This document shows, piece by piece, positions 33,222-42,661 of a stretch of 64,000 bases of DNA; the stretch's first letter is position 1; the number at the start of each line of letters is the position of its first letter. Both the position numbers and the translations under genes were made by a program. The DNA comes from JAPULR01 sp963665075 (GTDB lineage: Bacteria; Chloroflexota; Dehalococcoidia; Lucifugimonadales; GCA-2712585): the NCBI GenBank assembly GCA_963665075.1, contig OY762063.1, positions 992,001 to 1,056,000 on the forward strand. The letters run 5' to 3'. The notes beneath the pieces are model-generated. The model was not told the DNA's origin. It ran no database searches and saw only the letters and a list, made by a program, of their open reading frames with translations.

Positions 33222-36200
33222 ATGACGCTTCCGAAGGAATTTATAGATACAATAGGCAAGTGGCAGGAACGCCTTCTCCAACTTGATCGGCGGAACTCGT
33301 TGCTCTATTTCAAGCCTGAGAGCAGGTCCGTTCTCTTGATGGAAGAACGGACATCGGATGAGATGACAAAGCTGCTGGATTCCAAGGGAGTGCGGGGTAC
33401 TTCGTTCGACTATACCGCGCCAAGAAGAAGACACTCCCTTCGGATGTCTCCCGAGTCGGGACATGAGACTGACGAAAACGTTATACGCGGTGACCTGAGG
33501 AGCGACTGTCCCGCGCTGGAATTGCAGCGTAGGTTAGGGAATCTCAAGAGGCGACAAGACGAATGGGAATCTGAGCAGGGGCTGCCAGTTCTGTATTTGG
33601 CCTTGGGTTTGTTGGATTGGGTAGATGAAGACGGGGAGAGAGCAATTTCTCCGCTGCTTTTGTTTCCGTGCAAATTGGTGAGAGCGAACCCCAGGAGTGA
33701 GTTTCGCCTGAGCGCCACAGAGGAAGATCCGATTAGCAACGAAACGCTGTCGGTAAAGCTATCGGAATTTGGAATTGAGCTTCCGCAAGTAGGCGAAGAA
33801 TCTGCGTCCGACTATTTTTCGATGGTGCGCAAGTCAATTGCAATGCGGGCGGAATGGAAGGTTGAAGACAAGGTATTTCTTGGGGCGTTCGCTTATTCCA
33901 AGCTGGCTATGTGGAGGGATTTAGGAACTCTAAGGGATAGTGGAACCAGGAATGAAGTGATCCGAGTCTTGTCAGGGTTTTCTCAGCAGATACAAAAACC
34001 TGAAATTCCGCTTATTAAGAGACTTATTACAGAGGACGACAATCTAAGTGGCGGGAAGCTTGATGACCTGCTGACCATTAAGGACCAATATGCGGTTCTT
34101 CCGACTGACTACAGCCAGCTAAAGGCGGTGGCATTGGCGGATCAGGGAGCGAACTTGGTCATTCACGGCCCGCCGGGCACAGGAAAGAGTCAGACGATTG
34201 CTAATATCATTGCGACGTTCATCGCTAAAGGGAAGACGGTTTTGTTCGTCAGCGAAAAAAAGGCGGCACTGGACGTAGTCAAGAAGCGGCTGGATGATGT
34301 GGAGCTTGGCATATTTTGCTTGGATATGCACAGCGAGCGCGGACGGAAAGCAAATGTCTACCAGCAATTGAGAGAGTCTGTGGATGATAGACGTTCTGTA
34401 AGGATAATAGACCGTCAACTGGCCTCTCGTGGCAAGCAGCGTCAAGATCTGAATGAGTATGTACGGTCGCTTCACAAGGTGCGTCAGCCTCTCGGTCAGA
34501 GCGTGTATGAAGTACAGGGCCGGTATGCCGAGTTGATAGGATTCCCTGACGTAGATATTGACATACCATCAATTGGCGAAATTAACAGAGACCAGCTTGC
34601 TCAGATGCAGTCAGTCCTCGATCGCATTGCCGGGAGATGGAGGGAGTTCAAGGAACATCATAGTAGTAGCTGGGTTATTCTTCGCACCAAAATGCCATCC
34701 CTGGGGCTTGCGGACATTATACGAACAGACATGGCGAATATAGAGTCGGCGGCGATGAAGTTGGCAACATCCATGTCCGGCGTAGCGGCTTGTTTAGGCT
34801 TGCCCGCTCCAGAGGGTTTGAATGACGTGGCCCGCTTGGAGAAGGTCATTGAACATCTAAGTTGTGCCCCGGGAGTTCCTGACAGTTGGCGGTCTGAGGA
34901 TGCAATTGGGGATATTCGACGTCAAGCAAGACAGGAATCAGAGGTTCAAGCGAGGCGAAAGTGGTTAATTGACAGACTTTCAAATAGAGGTCTTATCGAT
35001 GCAGGCAAGCATACGCTGTCGAAACTAACGGCTTTGGAAGATGCGCTATTCAGAGAGTATGACGAGGAGATCCTGGATGTGGTTGATCAGTCTATGCTCG
35101 TTCGATACCGAACGGACCATCAAAACTGGTGGAAGCGTATTTTCTCAAGTTCTTTTCGCCAAGACCAAAGAACGCTCCGAAGTTTCCGAAAAACGGCTTT
35201 GAAGCTTAGTCTACAAGATGGGTTGTCTCTGGTTAGGCTAGTCTTGGCAGTTAAGGATTCGCAACAAGAATGGGAGTCTCTGTCGCACAAGCTACAAAGC
35301 CGTGTGGGGTCAAAGTTTACCGGGCGTTACGCCAATTGGGAGAGTATAGATGCGGAGCTATTGTCGGCGGAAGCCGAATTAGAGGAGATAGAAAGCCGTG
35401 AGGCAAAGAGTAGGGCCAGGCTAGAAGAAAGATTTGGCGAACTGTATGACGGGTTCGACACCGACTGGGAACGGGTGGATGGCGCCCTACAATGGACGAA
35501 AGATCTGCTGACGATAGTTGGCACACCGGAAATAATGGGCAAATTCGCGATTCCGGCTACTGCCCCGGCAGATAACGTACTCATGGATGAGTTGAGTATG
35601 AAGTTGGGGGCAGCGAGGCAGGAATTCAATGATGTGGCACATCCTTTAGGGAATAGGTATAACTTCGATTGTGCCCCGTGGCATTCGTGGTTTTCCATCA
35701 GATTCAAGGACATCGCTAATCATGCGACGCTTCTCCGTGATGATGCGGATTCCGCTTCAGCGTGGGTGGATTACAGGAACAGAGTAGCAGAGGTTGAGAA
35801 ATTTCTTGGAATAGGCGCAGTTGGGAAGTGCCGAGAAGTGACGGGCCAAGCTAAGGAAGTCCCAAGTATTGTAATGCGACGAGTATTCAAGACTTGGCTG
35901 GATTCAATTTATGCCAAGACATCGGCACTGCGAATGTTTGCCGCGGTTGATCACGAAAGAGTAAGAGACAACTTCCACGAGTTGGATAGAAAACTTGGAT
36001 TCGCCTTGCGTTCAGCTATCCGTCGGAATGGGTTCGAGAGATACGCCGGTTTGGCGAACAGCTATGGAATGGGAATCTTGCAAGATCAACTTTCCAAGAA
36101 ACGGAGGCAACTGCCCGTAAGGAGGTTGTTGGAAAGGGCTTCTTCAGCGATACAAGGTTTGAAGATGTGTTTTCTGATGAGTCCTCTTGCGGTGAGCCAG

Positions 36201-38156
36201 TATTTGCCTTTGGGAGCCACATCATCCGACACACTGACATTCGACGCCGTGATATTCGACGAGGCTTCTCAGGTGTTTCCCGAGGATGCCATTCCTGCGA
36301 TTTTGCATGGAAAACAGGTAATTCTCGCAGGCGACCGCAGGCAGTTGCCGCCAACAAAATTCTGGAGGCGTTCTCTATCTGATGACAACGATGAGGATTA
36401 CGATGATGAAGAGGACGATATTGACTCATTGGAAGATCGTGAGAGCATTCTGGACGTAGGCATAGGTCGCGTTGGCGGAATCTTTACAGAGTCTCACTTG
36501 GAAACTCATTATCGCAGCAGGCATGAGGACTTGATCAGATTCTCAAACCGGCACTTCTATGAAGACCGTCTACTCACATTTCCATCGCCGGCGACGCATG
36601 GCGGCAGTAGCGGTCAGGGGGTTTATAATCACTTTATGTCCGATGGCACCTTTGAGGCGGGTGGTTCTCGCACAAATGAGGTTGAAGCCGAGAAGGTGAC
36701 TGCTCTTGTTTTCGAGCACATGCGGACTCATGGAAAGGATAAGACGTTGGGCGTAGCTGCGTTCTCCAGACCACAGGCAGACCTCATCGACAGGCTGATA
36801 ACGGAACGGCGTATTTTGGAAGGAGACCTTGAATATGCGTTCAGCGAAGATGGAGCGAATGAGCCGTTCTTCGTGAAGAATCTGGAGAATGTGCAGGGGG
36901 ACGAACGCGACCGCATCATAATCAGCGTTGGGTACGGCCCTCCTGTGGCAGGAGGAACAACTCCGAACCGGTTCGGTCCTCTGAATCAAGAAAATGGCGA
37001 ACGCAGGCTAAACGTTCTGGTTACGCGCGCCAGGGAGCGAATGGACGTGATTCATTCCCTGAAGCCCTCCGACATTCATTCGGGAACAACCGGTGCGCGT
37101 CTGTTGCGTCGATTCTTGGAATATGCCCGTAATCCAGCAGCCAGTCTTTCAGACGGTCCGACAACAACATTGGCGAGTCCGACGGGAGAAGAACTTAACG
37201 ACTTTGAGAAAGCGGTCAAAAGCGCACTGGAAGCCAGGGGACACCGGGTTGTGGGCCAGGTGGGATCGGCAGGTTACCGGATTGATCTGGCGATTTTGTC
37301 TGAGGATGGGGAACGATACGACTTGGGAGTTGAGTGCGACGGCGCAACGTACCATTCAGCGCCTGCCGCAAGAGACCGAGATTGGCTACGACAGTCCGTT
37401 CTGGAAGACCTGGGATGGACAATACATCGGGTTTGGTCAAGGTCATGGGTCCAAGATCCCAAGAGGGAAACCGATAGAATAGAAGACGCCCTGCGTATCG
37501 CACGATTGCCTAAGACCATTACGTCCAGGGAATCCAGTGGATCAGGTCTTGGCAATGAACCAGTTTACGCACACGGGGAAGAGGCCATTCGCACTGAAAT
37601 TGTCAACCCTATCGTGGAACTGGAACTGGATCCCTATGAAGAATCGAATTTGTCCGCCTATAGAATCGCTGGCCCGCTTCGATTCGAGAATACTGAGATC
37701 TTGATGAATTTGGCTGTAAGAGTGGTCTTAATGGAGGGACCCGTACACGGAGAAATGGTAGTAGCTCGCATTCGTGAACGTTACGGAATGAGTTACGTCA
37801 ACAAGAAGGCCAGAGAGCGAGTGGAGATGGCTATCGATCAGTGCGTCAAGAAGCGTTGGATCATTCGTGACGGAGATATTCTGTACATGTCATCGGAGCA
37901 ACTTAATCGTCAGCCGCGCAAATTGGGATCAAGACGTTTGGAGTTCATGCCGCCCTCCGAATTGGCGTCAATTGTGGTGTCTGTGGCGGAAAGATTTCTA
38001 GGACCCAAGGACATGTTGATAGTTCAAGTTGCAAGACTACTGGGCTTCTCCAGGACCGGGAGCCGAATCAAAGAAATTGTTGGTAAATCAATCCAAGATT
38101 TGCTTAACGATGGGCGGCTTGAACTGTCATCCGGAATCGTTCAACCGTCAAGATGA
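33222..38156 (+). CDS. DUF4011-SF1 helicase-Vsr-like nuclease-DUF3320 protein (candidate phage defence, Hhe-like)
   Basis: A 1644-residue multidomain protein. The N-terminus (WQERLLQLDRRNSLLYFKP) is DUF4011. The SF1 helicase core has Walker A GPPGTGKSQTIAN (about residue 316), Walker B VIFDEASQVFPEDA with LAGDRRQLPPTKF (about 1010-1040), an acidic insert, and C-terminal motifs LETHYRSRHEDLI, VQGDERDRIIIS and LNVLVTRAR. A restriction-like nuclease core follows (about 1335-1410: YRIDLAIL, LGVECDGATYH, VWSRSW), then DUF3320 (about 1500-1640). This matches the single-gene 'Hhe' defence architecture as I remember it. Start ATG 33222 has GGGGAAAG upstream. Composition is clearly more A/T-rich than flanking genes, which suggests transfer. 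Confidence 0.9.
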   Translation: MTLPKEFIDTIGKWQERLLQLDRRNSLLYFKPESRSVLLMEERTSDEMTKLLDSKGVRGTSFDYTAPRRRHSLRMSPESGHETDENVIRGDLRSDCPALELQRRLGNLKRRQDEWESEQGLPVLYLALGLLDWVDEDGERAISPLLLFPCKLVRANPRSEFRLSATEEDPISNETLSVKLSEFGIELPQVGEESASDYFSMVRKSIAMRAEWKVEDKVFLGAFAYSKLAMWRDLGTLRDSGTRNEVIRVLSGFSQQIQKPEIPLIKRLITEDDNLSGGKLDDLLTIKDQYAVLPTDYSQLKAVALADQGANLVIHGPPGTGKSQTIANIIATFIAKGKTVLFVSEKKAALDVVKKRLDDVELGIFCLDMHSERGRKANVYQQLRESVDDRRSVRIIDRQLASRGKQRQDLNEYVRSLHKVRQPLGQSVYEVQGRYAELIGFPDVDIDIPSIGEINRDQLAQMQSVLDRIAGRWREFKEHHSSSWVILRTKMPSLGLADIIRTDMANIESAAMKLATSMSGVAACLGLPAPEGLNDVARLEKVIEHLSCAPGVPDSWRSEDAIGDIRRQARQESEVQARRKWLIDRLSNRGLIDAGKHTLSKLTALEDALFREYDEEILDVVDQSMLVRYRTDHQNWWKRIFSSSFRQDQRTLRSFRKTALKLSLQDGLSLVRLVLAVKDSQQEWESLSHKLQSRVGSKFTGRYANWESIDAELLSAEAELEEIESREAKSRARLEERFGELYDGFDTDWERVDGALQWTKDLLTIVGTPEIMGKFAIPATAPADNVLMDELSMKLGAARQEFNDVAHPLGNRYNFDCAPWHSWFSIRFKDIANHATLLRDDADSASAWVDYRNRVAEVEKFLGIGAVGKCREVTGQAKEVPSIVMRRVFKTWLDSIYAKTSALRMFAAVDHERVRDNFHELDRKLGFALRSAIRRNGFERYAGLANSYGMGILQDQLSKKRRQLPVRRLLERASSAIQGLKMCFLMSPLAVSQYLPLGATSSDTLTFDAVIFDEASQVFPEDAIPAILHGKQVILAGDRRQLPPTKFWRRSLSDDNDEDYDDEEDDIDSLEDRESILDVGIGRVGGIFTESHLETHYRSRHEDLIRFSNRHFYEDRLLTFPSPATHGGSSGQGVYNHFMSDGTFEAGGSRTNEVEAEKVTALVFEHMRTHGKDKTLGVAAFSRPQADLIDRLITERRILEGDLEYAFSEDGANEPFFVKNLENVQGDERDRIIISVGYGPPVAGGTTPNRFGPLNQENGERRLNVLVTRARERMDVIHSLKPSDIHSGTTGARLLRRFLEYARNPAASLSDGPTTTLASPTGEELNDFEKAVKSALEARGHRVVGQVGSAGYRIDLAILSEDGERYDLGVECDGATYHSAPAARDRDWLRQSVLEDLGWTIHRVWSRSWVQDPKRETDRIEDALRIARLPKTITSRESSGSGLGNEPVYAHGEEAIRTEIVNPIVELELDPYEESNLSAYRIAGPLRFENTEILMNLAVRVVLMEGPVHGEMVVARIRERYGMSYVNKKARERVEMAIDQCVKKRWIIRDGDILYMSSEQLNRQPRKLGSRRLEFMPPSELASIVVSVAERFLGPKDMLIVQVARLLGFSRTGSRIKEIVGKSIQDLLNDGRLELSSGIVQPSR

Positions 38157-38232
38157 CGGTTATGGGGTGGTTGCCCATTTGGGGGGGATTGCGTATTATC
38201 GGGGCGCTGATTTCGGGTTGGGGGTTGCATTT

Positions 38233-38973
38233 ATGGATAGAGCGCCGCGGTCGGTTTTGTTGGTGACGCCGCATCAGGATGACGCGGAAGGGGGGTGCGG
38301 CGGGTCGGTGGGTCTGTGGACGAAGCAAGGGGCGAAGGCGGTGTACGTGTTGTGCACGAACGGGGATAAGGGGTCGAGCGATCCGTCGATGACGTCGCCT
38401 CGGTTGGCGTCGATTCGTGAGGAGGAGCAGTTGAATGCGGCGAAGGTGCTGGGGGTGGAGGTGGTGGTGTTTTTGCGGCACCCGGACGGGGAGTTGGAGG
38501 ATACGCTTGAGGTGCGCGCGCAGGTGGTGCGGGAGATCCGGCGTCACAAGCCGGAGGTGGTGATGTGCATCGACCCGTTTCGCACCACTTCTCATACGCA
38601 TCGGGACCACCGGATGAGCGGGATGGTGGCGTTGGACGCGGTGTTCACTTACGCGTGGAGTCCGCACCATTTCCCGGAGCAGGTTGCGGAGGAGGGGTTG
38701 GAGCCGCACCAGGTGAGGGAGATTTATATGTGGGGGAGCGAGCGGCCGGACACGTATGTTGATATTTCGGAGACGGTGGATGCGAAGGCGTTGTCGTTGA
38801 GCAGGCACGTGAGCCAGATGCGGGAGCCGGAGAAGCTGCGGGAGCGGACGCGGCGGCGGGCGGCGAACGTGGGTCAGCGGGCGGGGTTGGCGTTCGCGGA
38901 GGGGTTCCGGCGGGTTGTGGTAGGTAGTAAGAGGCTGCGCTGGGCGGCGTATCAGGGGGGATGGGGAGGTTGA
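38233..38973 (+). CDS. PIG-L family deacetylase
   Basis: A 246-residue LmbE/PIG-L-type zinc deacetylase. The metal motif is VTPHQDDAEGGCGGSV (P-H-x-D-D) near the N-terminus, and the third ligand region is SHTHRDHRMSG. Members remove acetyl from N-acetylglucosamine-type groups, for example in mycothiol or bacillithiol precursors or glycolipids. ATG 38233 (MDRAPRSVLL) begins at the conserved strand; the frame is open upstream into the helicase gene, with a different codon usage. G/C-rich composition returns here. Confidence 0.9.
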   Translation: MDRAPRSVLLVTPHQDDAEGGCGGSVGLWTKQGAKAVYVLCTNGDKGSSDPSMTSPRLASIREEEQLNAAKVLGVEVVVFLRHPDGELEDTLEVRAQVVREIRRHKPEVVMCIDPFRTTSHTHRDHRMSGMVALDAVFTYAWSPHHFPEQVAEEGLEPHQVREIYMWGSERPDTYVDISETVDAKALSLSRHVSQMREPEKLRERTRRRAANVGQRAGLAFAEGFRRVVVGSKRLRWAAYQGGWGG

Positions 38974-39874
38974 GCGTTGCCGGGTGAGGCGAATCTGAAG
39001 CGAGTATATTAGTTTTTTAGATCTTGTGCGTGGGAGCGATTCGTTAGGAAAATCAAATTCGTGCCTAAAATGATTCGTTTCAGGCACGATATTCGTTCCA
39101 AAAAATTTCGGGAAAACGCAATTAGATCTATTCATGGTTGTTGGCAGGTGTAGAATTGTTGAATTTTCATGAGTTTGGGGAGGCGTACGCAGCGCGTTGA
39201 AGAAGTTGGGCGACATTTGATTTATTTGTGAATTTCGTCTATATGTTTCATGTTTCGGATGATAGCATGGGGTGGGGGTTTGTGGCAAGGGGGAGTTGTC
39301 AGTTTTGGGGGGGGGGGATCACCCCCATCCCAACCTTCCCCCTCAAGGGAGAAGGGAGAAGATGGATTCCCGCCTGCGCGGGAATGACGGAAGGGGGTTA
39401 CGGGAATGACGGTGTGGGTTGAGGGGGAAGGGGTAAGAGGGGGACGGCTGGATCCTTCGACAGGCCCTTCGACAAGCTCAGGGTGAGCGGGATGGGGTTG
39501 GTTAGGATGAGCTGGGAGACTGGATTCCGGCTTTCGCCGGAATGACGGAAGTGTGGAGGGGGAGGGGAGAAGAGAGGGGAGGGCGGGTTTCAAATCCGCC
39601 CCTACAGGAATGGCGTGGGAGAAGATGGATTCCCGCCTACGCGGGAATGACGGATGAGGTGGCGGGAATGACGGAGGGAGTGGCGGGAATGATGGGATGT
39701 GTGAAGGGGGAAGGGGTAAGAGGGGACAGCTCGACCCTTCGACAAGCTCAGGGTGAGCGGGATGGGGTTGGTGTCCGCTCGACCCTTCGACAGGCCCTTC
39801 GACAAGCTCAGGACAGGCTCAGGGTGAGGGGGATGGGGTTGGCCGGGGTGAGCGGATATTTTGTGTGCTAGAAT
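38974..39874. repeat. Spacer with AT-rich segment and dense palindromic repeats
   Basis: No gene is supported in this 0.9-kb spacer. 38990-39230 is an unusually AT-rich unique stretch, including GATTCGTTAGGAAAATCAAA and a second GATTCGTT, which could hold the promoter of something or be a recombination scar. From 39238 follows the second copy of the approximately 80-bp element (to about 39315). Then come the supply of ATTCCCGC hairpins (39361, 39521, 39624), a GGGCGGGTTT palindrome (39581) and CTTCGACAAGCTCAGG repeats (39451-39490, 39736-39768, 39778-39830). Confidence 0.78.
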
Positions 39875-41260
39875 ATGTTGGCAGCGATGAGTTCGTCTCT
39901 TAGAAATCTTCCCAGCGTTGAGCGGGCGCTTGCTTCGGAGCCGTTGAAGGCGCTTTCGGGCGAGTTCGGCCATGATTTGTTGGTGGAAGCGGTGCGGGAG
40001 TGCGTGCAGGAAGCGCGAGTCGGGGCTTTGAACGGGCGGGAGGTGGCTTCGCTCCAGGAGATTGTGGATCGGGTAGTTCTGCGTTTGCGGGGGATGGGGC
40101 GGGTTCAGCCCAGGCCTGTCATCAACGCGACGGGGGTGGTCATCCATACGAATCTGGGGCGGGCGCCTCTGAGCGTTGACGCGGTAGCGGCTATGGATGC
40201 TGCCGCGTTGGGGTACAGCAACCTGGAGATTGATTTGGAGTCGGGAAGAAGGGGGTCGAGGCAGGGGCATCTTCAAAAATTGTTGAACCATCTGACGGGG
40301 GCGGAAGCATCGCTGATGGTGAACAACAATGCGGCGGCGGTTTTGTTGGGCCTATCGGCGGTTGCGTCTGGGAAGGAAGTGATTGTGTCGAGGGGGGAGG
40401 CGGTGGAGATCGGGGGAGGGTTTCGCATCCCCGACGTGCTGGAGCAGAGCGGGGCGACGCTGGTGGAGGTGGGGACGACGAATCGCACCTACGCGCGGGA
40501 CTATGAGGCGGCGATAACGGAGAACACGGGGGCGCTGCTGAAGGTGCACGCGAGCAACTTCAAGGTGGTGGGGTTCACCCACGCGCCGGAGGTCGGGGAG
40601 TTGGTGGAAATCGGGCGGAGGTATGGCGTGCCTGTGCTGCATGACGTGGGGAGCGGGTGCCTACTGGATACGCGTCCTTTCGGATTGTCGTATGAGCCGA
40701 GGCCGCAGGACAGCGTTCGGGCGGGGGCGGATCTGGTGTTCTTCTCAGGGGACAAGCTGCTGGGCGGGCCGCAGGGGGGAATCGTCGTCGGGTCGAAGGA
40801 GAAGGTGGACTTGCTGGCGCGGCACCCCTTGGCAAGGGCGTTCAGAATAGATAAGATGAGCCTCGCGGCGACGGCGGCGACGCTGCTGCACTACGTGAAG
40901 GAAGAGGCGTTGGAGGCGATACCCGTCTGGCGGATGGTTTCGGCGACGAGCGAAGATATACGCGAACGAGCTACGTCGTGGTCTGAGAACGTCGGCGGAG
41001 ACGCGACGGTCTCGCCGGCGAAGTCTACCATCGGCGGGGGGAGTCTGCCTGGGGAGTCGTTGGACTCGTGGGCGCTTTCTATTCCGGGAGGCAGCGTTAG
41101 TGGGGGAGCGACGGGGCTGGCGGCGCGGCTTCGGGGGCAGTCGCCGCCGGTGGTGGCGCGAATCGAAAACGAGCGGGTCTTGATGGACCCGCGGACGGTA
41201 CTGCCCAAACAGGACGGTCAACTGATGACCGCAATTCAAACAGCTTTGCGAGAGATATGA
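39875..41260 (+). CDS. selA: L-seryl-tRNA(Sec) selenium transferase
   Basis: A 461-residue PLP enzyme that converts Ser-tRNA(Sec) to Sec-tRNA(Sec) with selenophosphate. Diagnostic segments are VINATGVVIHTNLGRAPLS, the glycine-rich GYSNLEIDLESGRRGSR, EVGTTNRTYARDYE, and the PLP-lysine segment FFSGDKLLGGPQGGI. Length is normal. ATG 39875 is followed closely by a second in-frame ATG 39887; either could serve. selB, selC and selD are not in the window; the downstream neighbour overlaps by four bases but is an unrelated hydrolase. Its presence supports reading TGA as Sec at 56644. Confidence 0.96.
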   Translation: MLAAMSSSLRNLPSVERALASEPLKALSGEFGHDLLVEAVRECVQEARVGALNGREVASLQEIVDRVVLRLRGMGRVQPRPVINATGVVIHTNLGRAPLSVDAVAAMDAAALGYSNLEIDLESGRRGSRQGHLQKLLNHLTGAEASLMVNNNAAAVLLGLSAVASGKEVIVSRGEAVEIGGGFRIPDVLEQSGATLVEVGTTNRTYARDYEAAITENTGALLKVHASNFKVVGFTHAPEVGELVEIGRRYGVPVLHDVGSGCLLDTRPFGLSYEPRPQDSVRAGADLVFFSGDKLLGGPQGGIVVGSKEKVDLLARHPLARAFRIDKMSLAATAATLLHYVKEEALEAIPVWRMVSATSEDIRERATSWSENVGGDATVSPAKSTIGGGSLPGESLDSWALSIPGGSVSGGATGLAARLRGQSPPVVARIENERVLMDPRTVLPKQDGQLMTAIQTALREI

Positions 41261-41979
41261 GCAACTTTCTGTTAGTACACGGACAATGGCACAACGCATC
41301 CATGTGGGACGACGTTTCGCGTCATTTGCGGAGCGCGGAGAATGGGTCGGAGGTGGGCGACGTGACGGCAGTGGACCTGCCGGGGCACGGGTCGCGTCGC
41401 TCCTTCGACATCAGCCGGATTACGGTGGATTATTACGTGAACGCGGTGGTGACGCCGCCGCGGGTGAAGCTGCTGGAGGAGGTGACGCTGGTGGCGCACT
41501 CGTTCGCGGCGACGTTCACGCCGCAGGTGGCGAAGGCGCTGGGGAGCGTTTTGACGCGGATTGTGTTCATCGGCGGGATTCTGCCGCAGGAAGGGGCGCA
41601 GCCGATAGGGGAGCTTTCTTTGCTTACGCGGAAGTCGGCGATTCCGTTCCGGCTGATGGAGAAGGGGTTCAAGCCGCTGAATCCGCTGCTGGCGAAGAGC
41701 TTGTACAACGACGTGGGGGCGTCGGAGGCTTCGATTCGGACGGGTCGGCTGGTTACGGACCCATATCAGCCGTGGGTGACGCCGATGGCGGCGTTGGATT
41801 TCCCGTCGCACGTTGCGTTGACGTACGTTGCGTTGACGAACGACAAGTTTTTGCCGGCGAAGCGGCAGCGGGGATATGCGGCGTCGTTGAGGGGCGCGGA
41901 TGTGGTGGAGTTGGAGTCGGGGCACATGGCGCCGGTGTCGCAGCCGAGGGCGGTGGCGGAGATTTTGCTGGGGGGTTAG
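41257..41979 (+). CDS. Alpha/beta-hydrolase fold protein
   Basis: A 240-residue alpha/beta hydrolase. It starts MSNFLLVHGQWHNASMWDDV, where HGQWH is the oxyanion-hole strand, and has the nucleophile elbow VAHSFAATFT (A-H-S-F-A, a variant of G-x-S-x-G). ALTNDKFLP precedes the Asp of the triad and LESGHMAPVS supplies the His. Similar proteins are esterases resembling plant salicylate methylesterases. It overlaps selA by ATGA (41257-41260), so the two are co-translated; no functional link to selenium is apparent. Confidence 0.87.
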   Translation: MSNFLLVHGQWHNASMWDDVSRHLRSAENGSEVGDVTAVDLPGHGSRRSFDISRITVDYYVNAVVTPPRVKLLEEVTLVAHSFAATFTPQVAKALGSVLTRIVFIGGILPQEGAQPIGELSLLTRKSAIPFRLMEKGFKPLNPLLAKSLYNDVGASEASIRTGRLVTDPYQPWVTPMAALDFPSHVALTYVALTNDKFLPAKRQRGYAASLRGADVVELESGHMAPVSQPRAVAEILLGG

Positions 41980-42240
41980 GCTGGGGGGGATGCACCCCCA
42001 TCCCCCGCTTTCGCTAGGGTAGGCTCTGCGCTGGAATGCCCTCCAAGGGCTTACAGGATAATCCCATCGCGGCGATGGATTCCCGCCTGCGCGGGAATGA
42101 CGGAGGGGTAGGCGGGAATGACGGAGGGGTAGGCAGGAATGACGGAGGGGTAGGCGGGAATGACGGTTATGCAAAGGTCTCCGTCAAGGGGGAAGGGATA
42201 AGAAAGGGATGGGGGGTGTGTTATAATCGGATTTGAAGGG
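41980..42240. repeat. Spacer with palindromic repeat and short tandem array
   Basis: Holds a 'GCACCCCCATCCCCCGCTTTCG' element start, a GATTCCCGCCTGCGCGGGAA hairpin (42077-42102) and then four direct copies of a 21-base unit GGGAATGACGGAGGGGTAGG-C (about 42094-42170). GCAAAGGTCTCCGTCAAGGG (42172) follows, which recurs at 57110. No gene supported. Confidence 0.78.
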
Positions 42241-42272
42241 TGGGGTGTCCATTTTTGCGACGGGTTTGCGGC

Positions 42273-42536
42273 ATGGAAGACAAAGAGTTTCTCAAGAAGA
42301 TGAAGGCCAAGATTGAGACGATGGCGGGGAAGCCCGTCTCTATGATGCTGGACCGGAAGAAGGCGGACCGGCTTGAGGTGGACCCGGACCAGTTCGAGCC
42401 GAAGGTGATTGTGGGGTCGGCGGTGCTGAAGTATCCGGGGTTCGCGCGGATGTGCATCGAGTACGCGGTGGCGTCGATTCGGGAGGGGCGGCGGATAAGC
42501 GCGTTGGAGTTTCACATGGTTTTGGGGCGGAATTAG
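42273..42536 (+). CDS. Small conserved-looking protein of unknown function
   Basis: An 87-residue soluble protein starting MEDKEFLKKMKAKIETMAGK, followed by SMMLDRKKADRLEVDPDQFE and a C-terminal helix ARMCIEYAVASIREGRRISA. No domain is recognised. Composition and codon use resemble proper genes and it is bounded by repeat clusters on both sides. ATG 42273 is preferred because upstream residues (MGCPFLRRVCG) look like translated spacer. A lack of frame disruption over the whole length supports coding. Confidence 0.62.
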   Translation: MEDKEFLKKMKAKIETMAGKPVSMMLDRKKADRLEVDPDQFEPKVIVGSAVLKYPGFARMCIEYAVASIREGRRISALEFHMVLGRN

Positions 42537-42661
42537 GGGGTAGGGAACACCCCCATCCCTTCGACAAGCTCAGGACAGGCCTGGCCTTCCCCCGTCGAGG
42601 GGGAAGGGATAAGAGGGGACTGGATTCCCGCCTACGCGGGAATGACGGTTGGTTGGGGGGG
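42537..42661. repeat. Composite repeat cluster downstream of ispG
   Basis: Contains fused repeats: ACACCCCCATCCCTTCGACA, GCTCAGGACAGGC, CTTCCCCCGTCGAGGGGGAAG (hairpin 42584-42607) and TGGATTCCCGCCTACGCGGG with AATGACGG (42621-42648). Located between convergent genes, it may also terminate transcription. Confidence 0.78.

Noticed and set aside
38104..39288. 394-codon minus-strand open frame over the PIG-L gene
   Set aside because: Antisense shadow; composition is His/Arg/Pro-rich without motifs, and the plus strand encodes a complete deacetylase.
42094..42170. Four 21-base direct repeats as a CRISPR-like array
   Set aside because: The repeats are contiguous without spacers and derive from the tail of the AATGACGG hairpin family.
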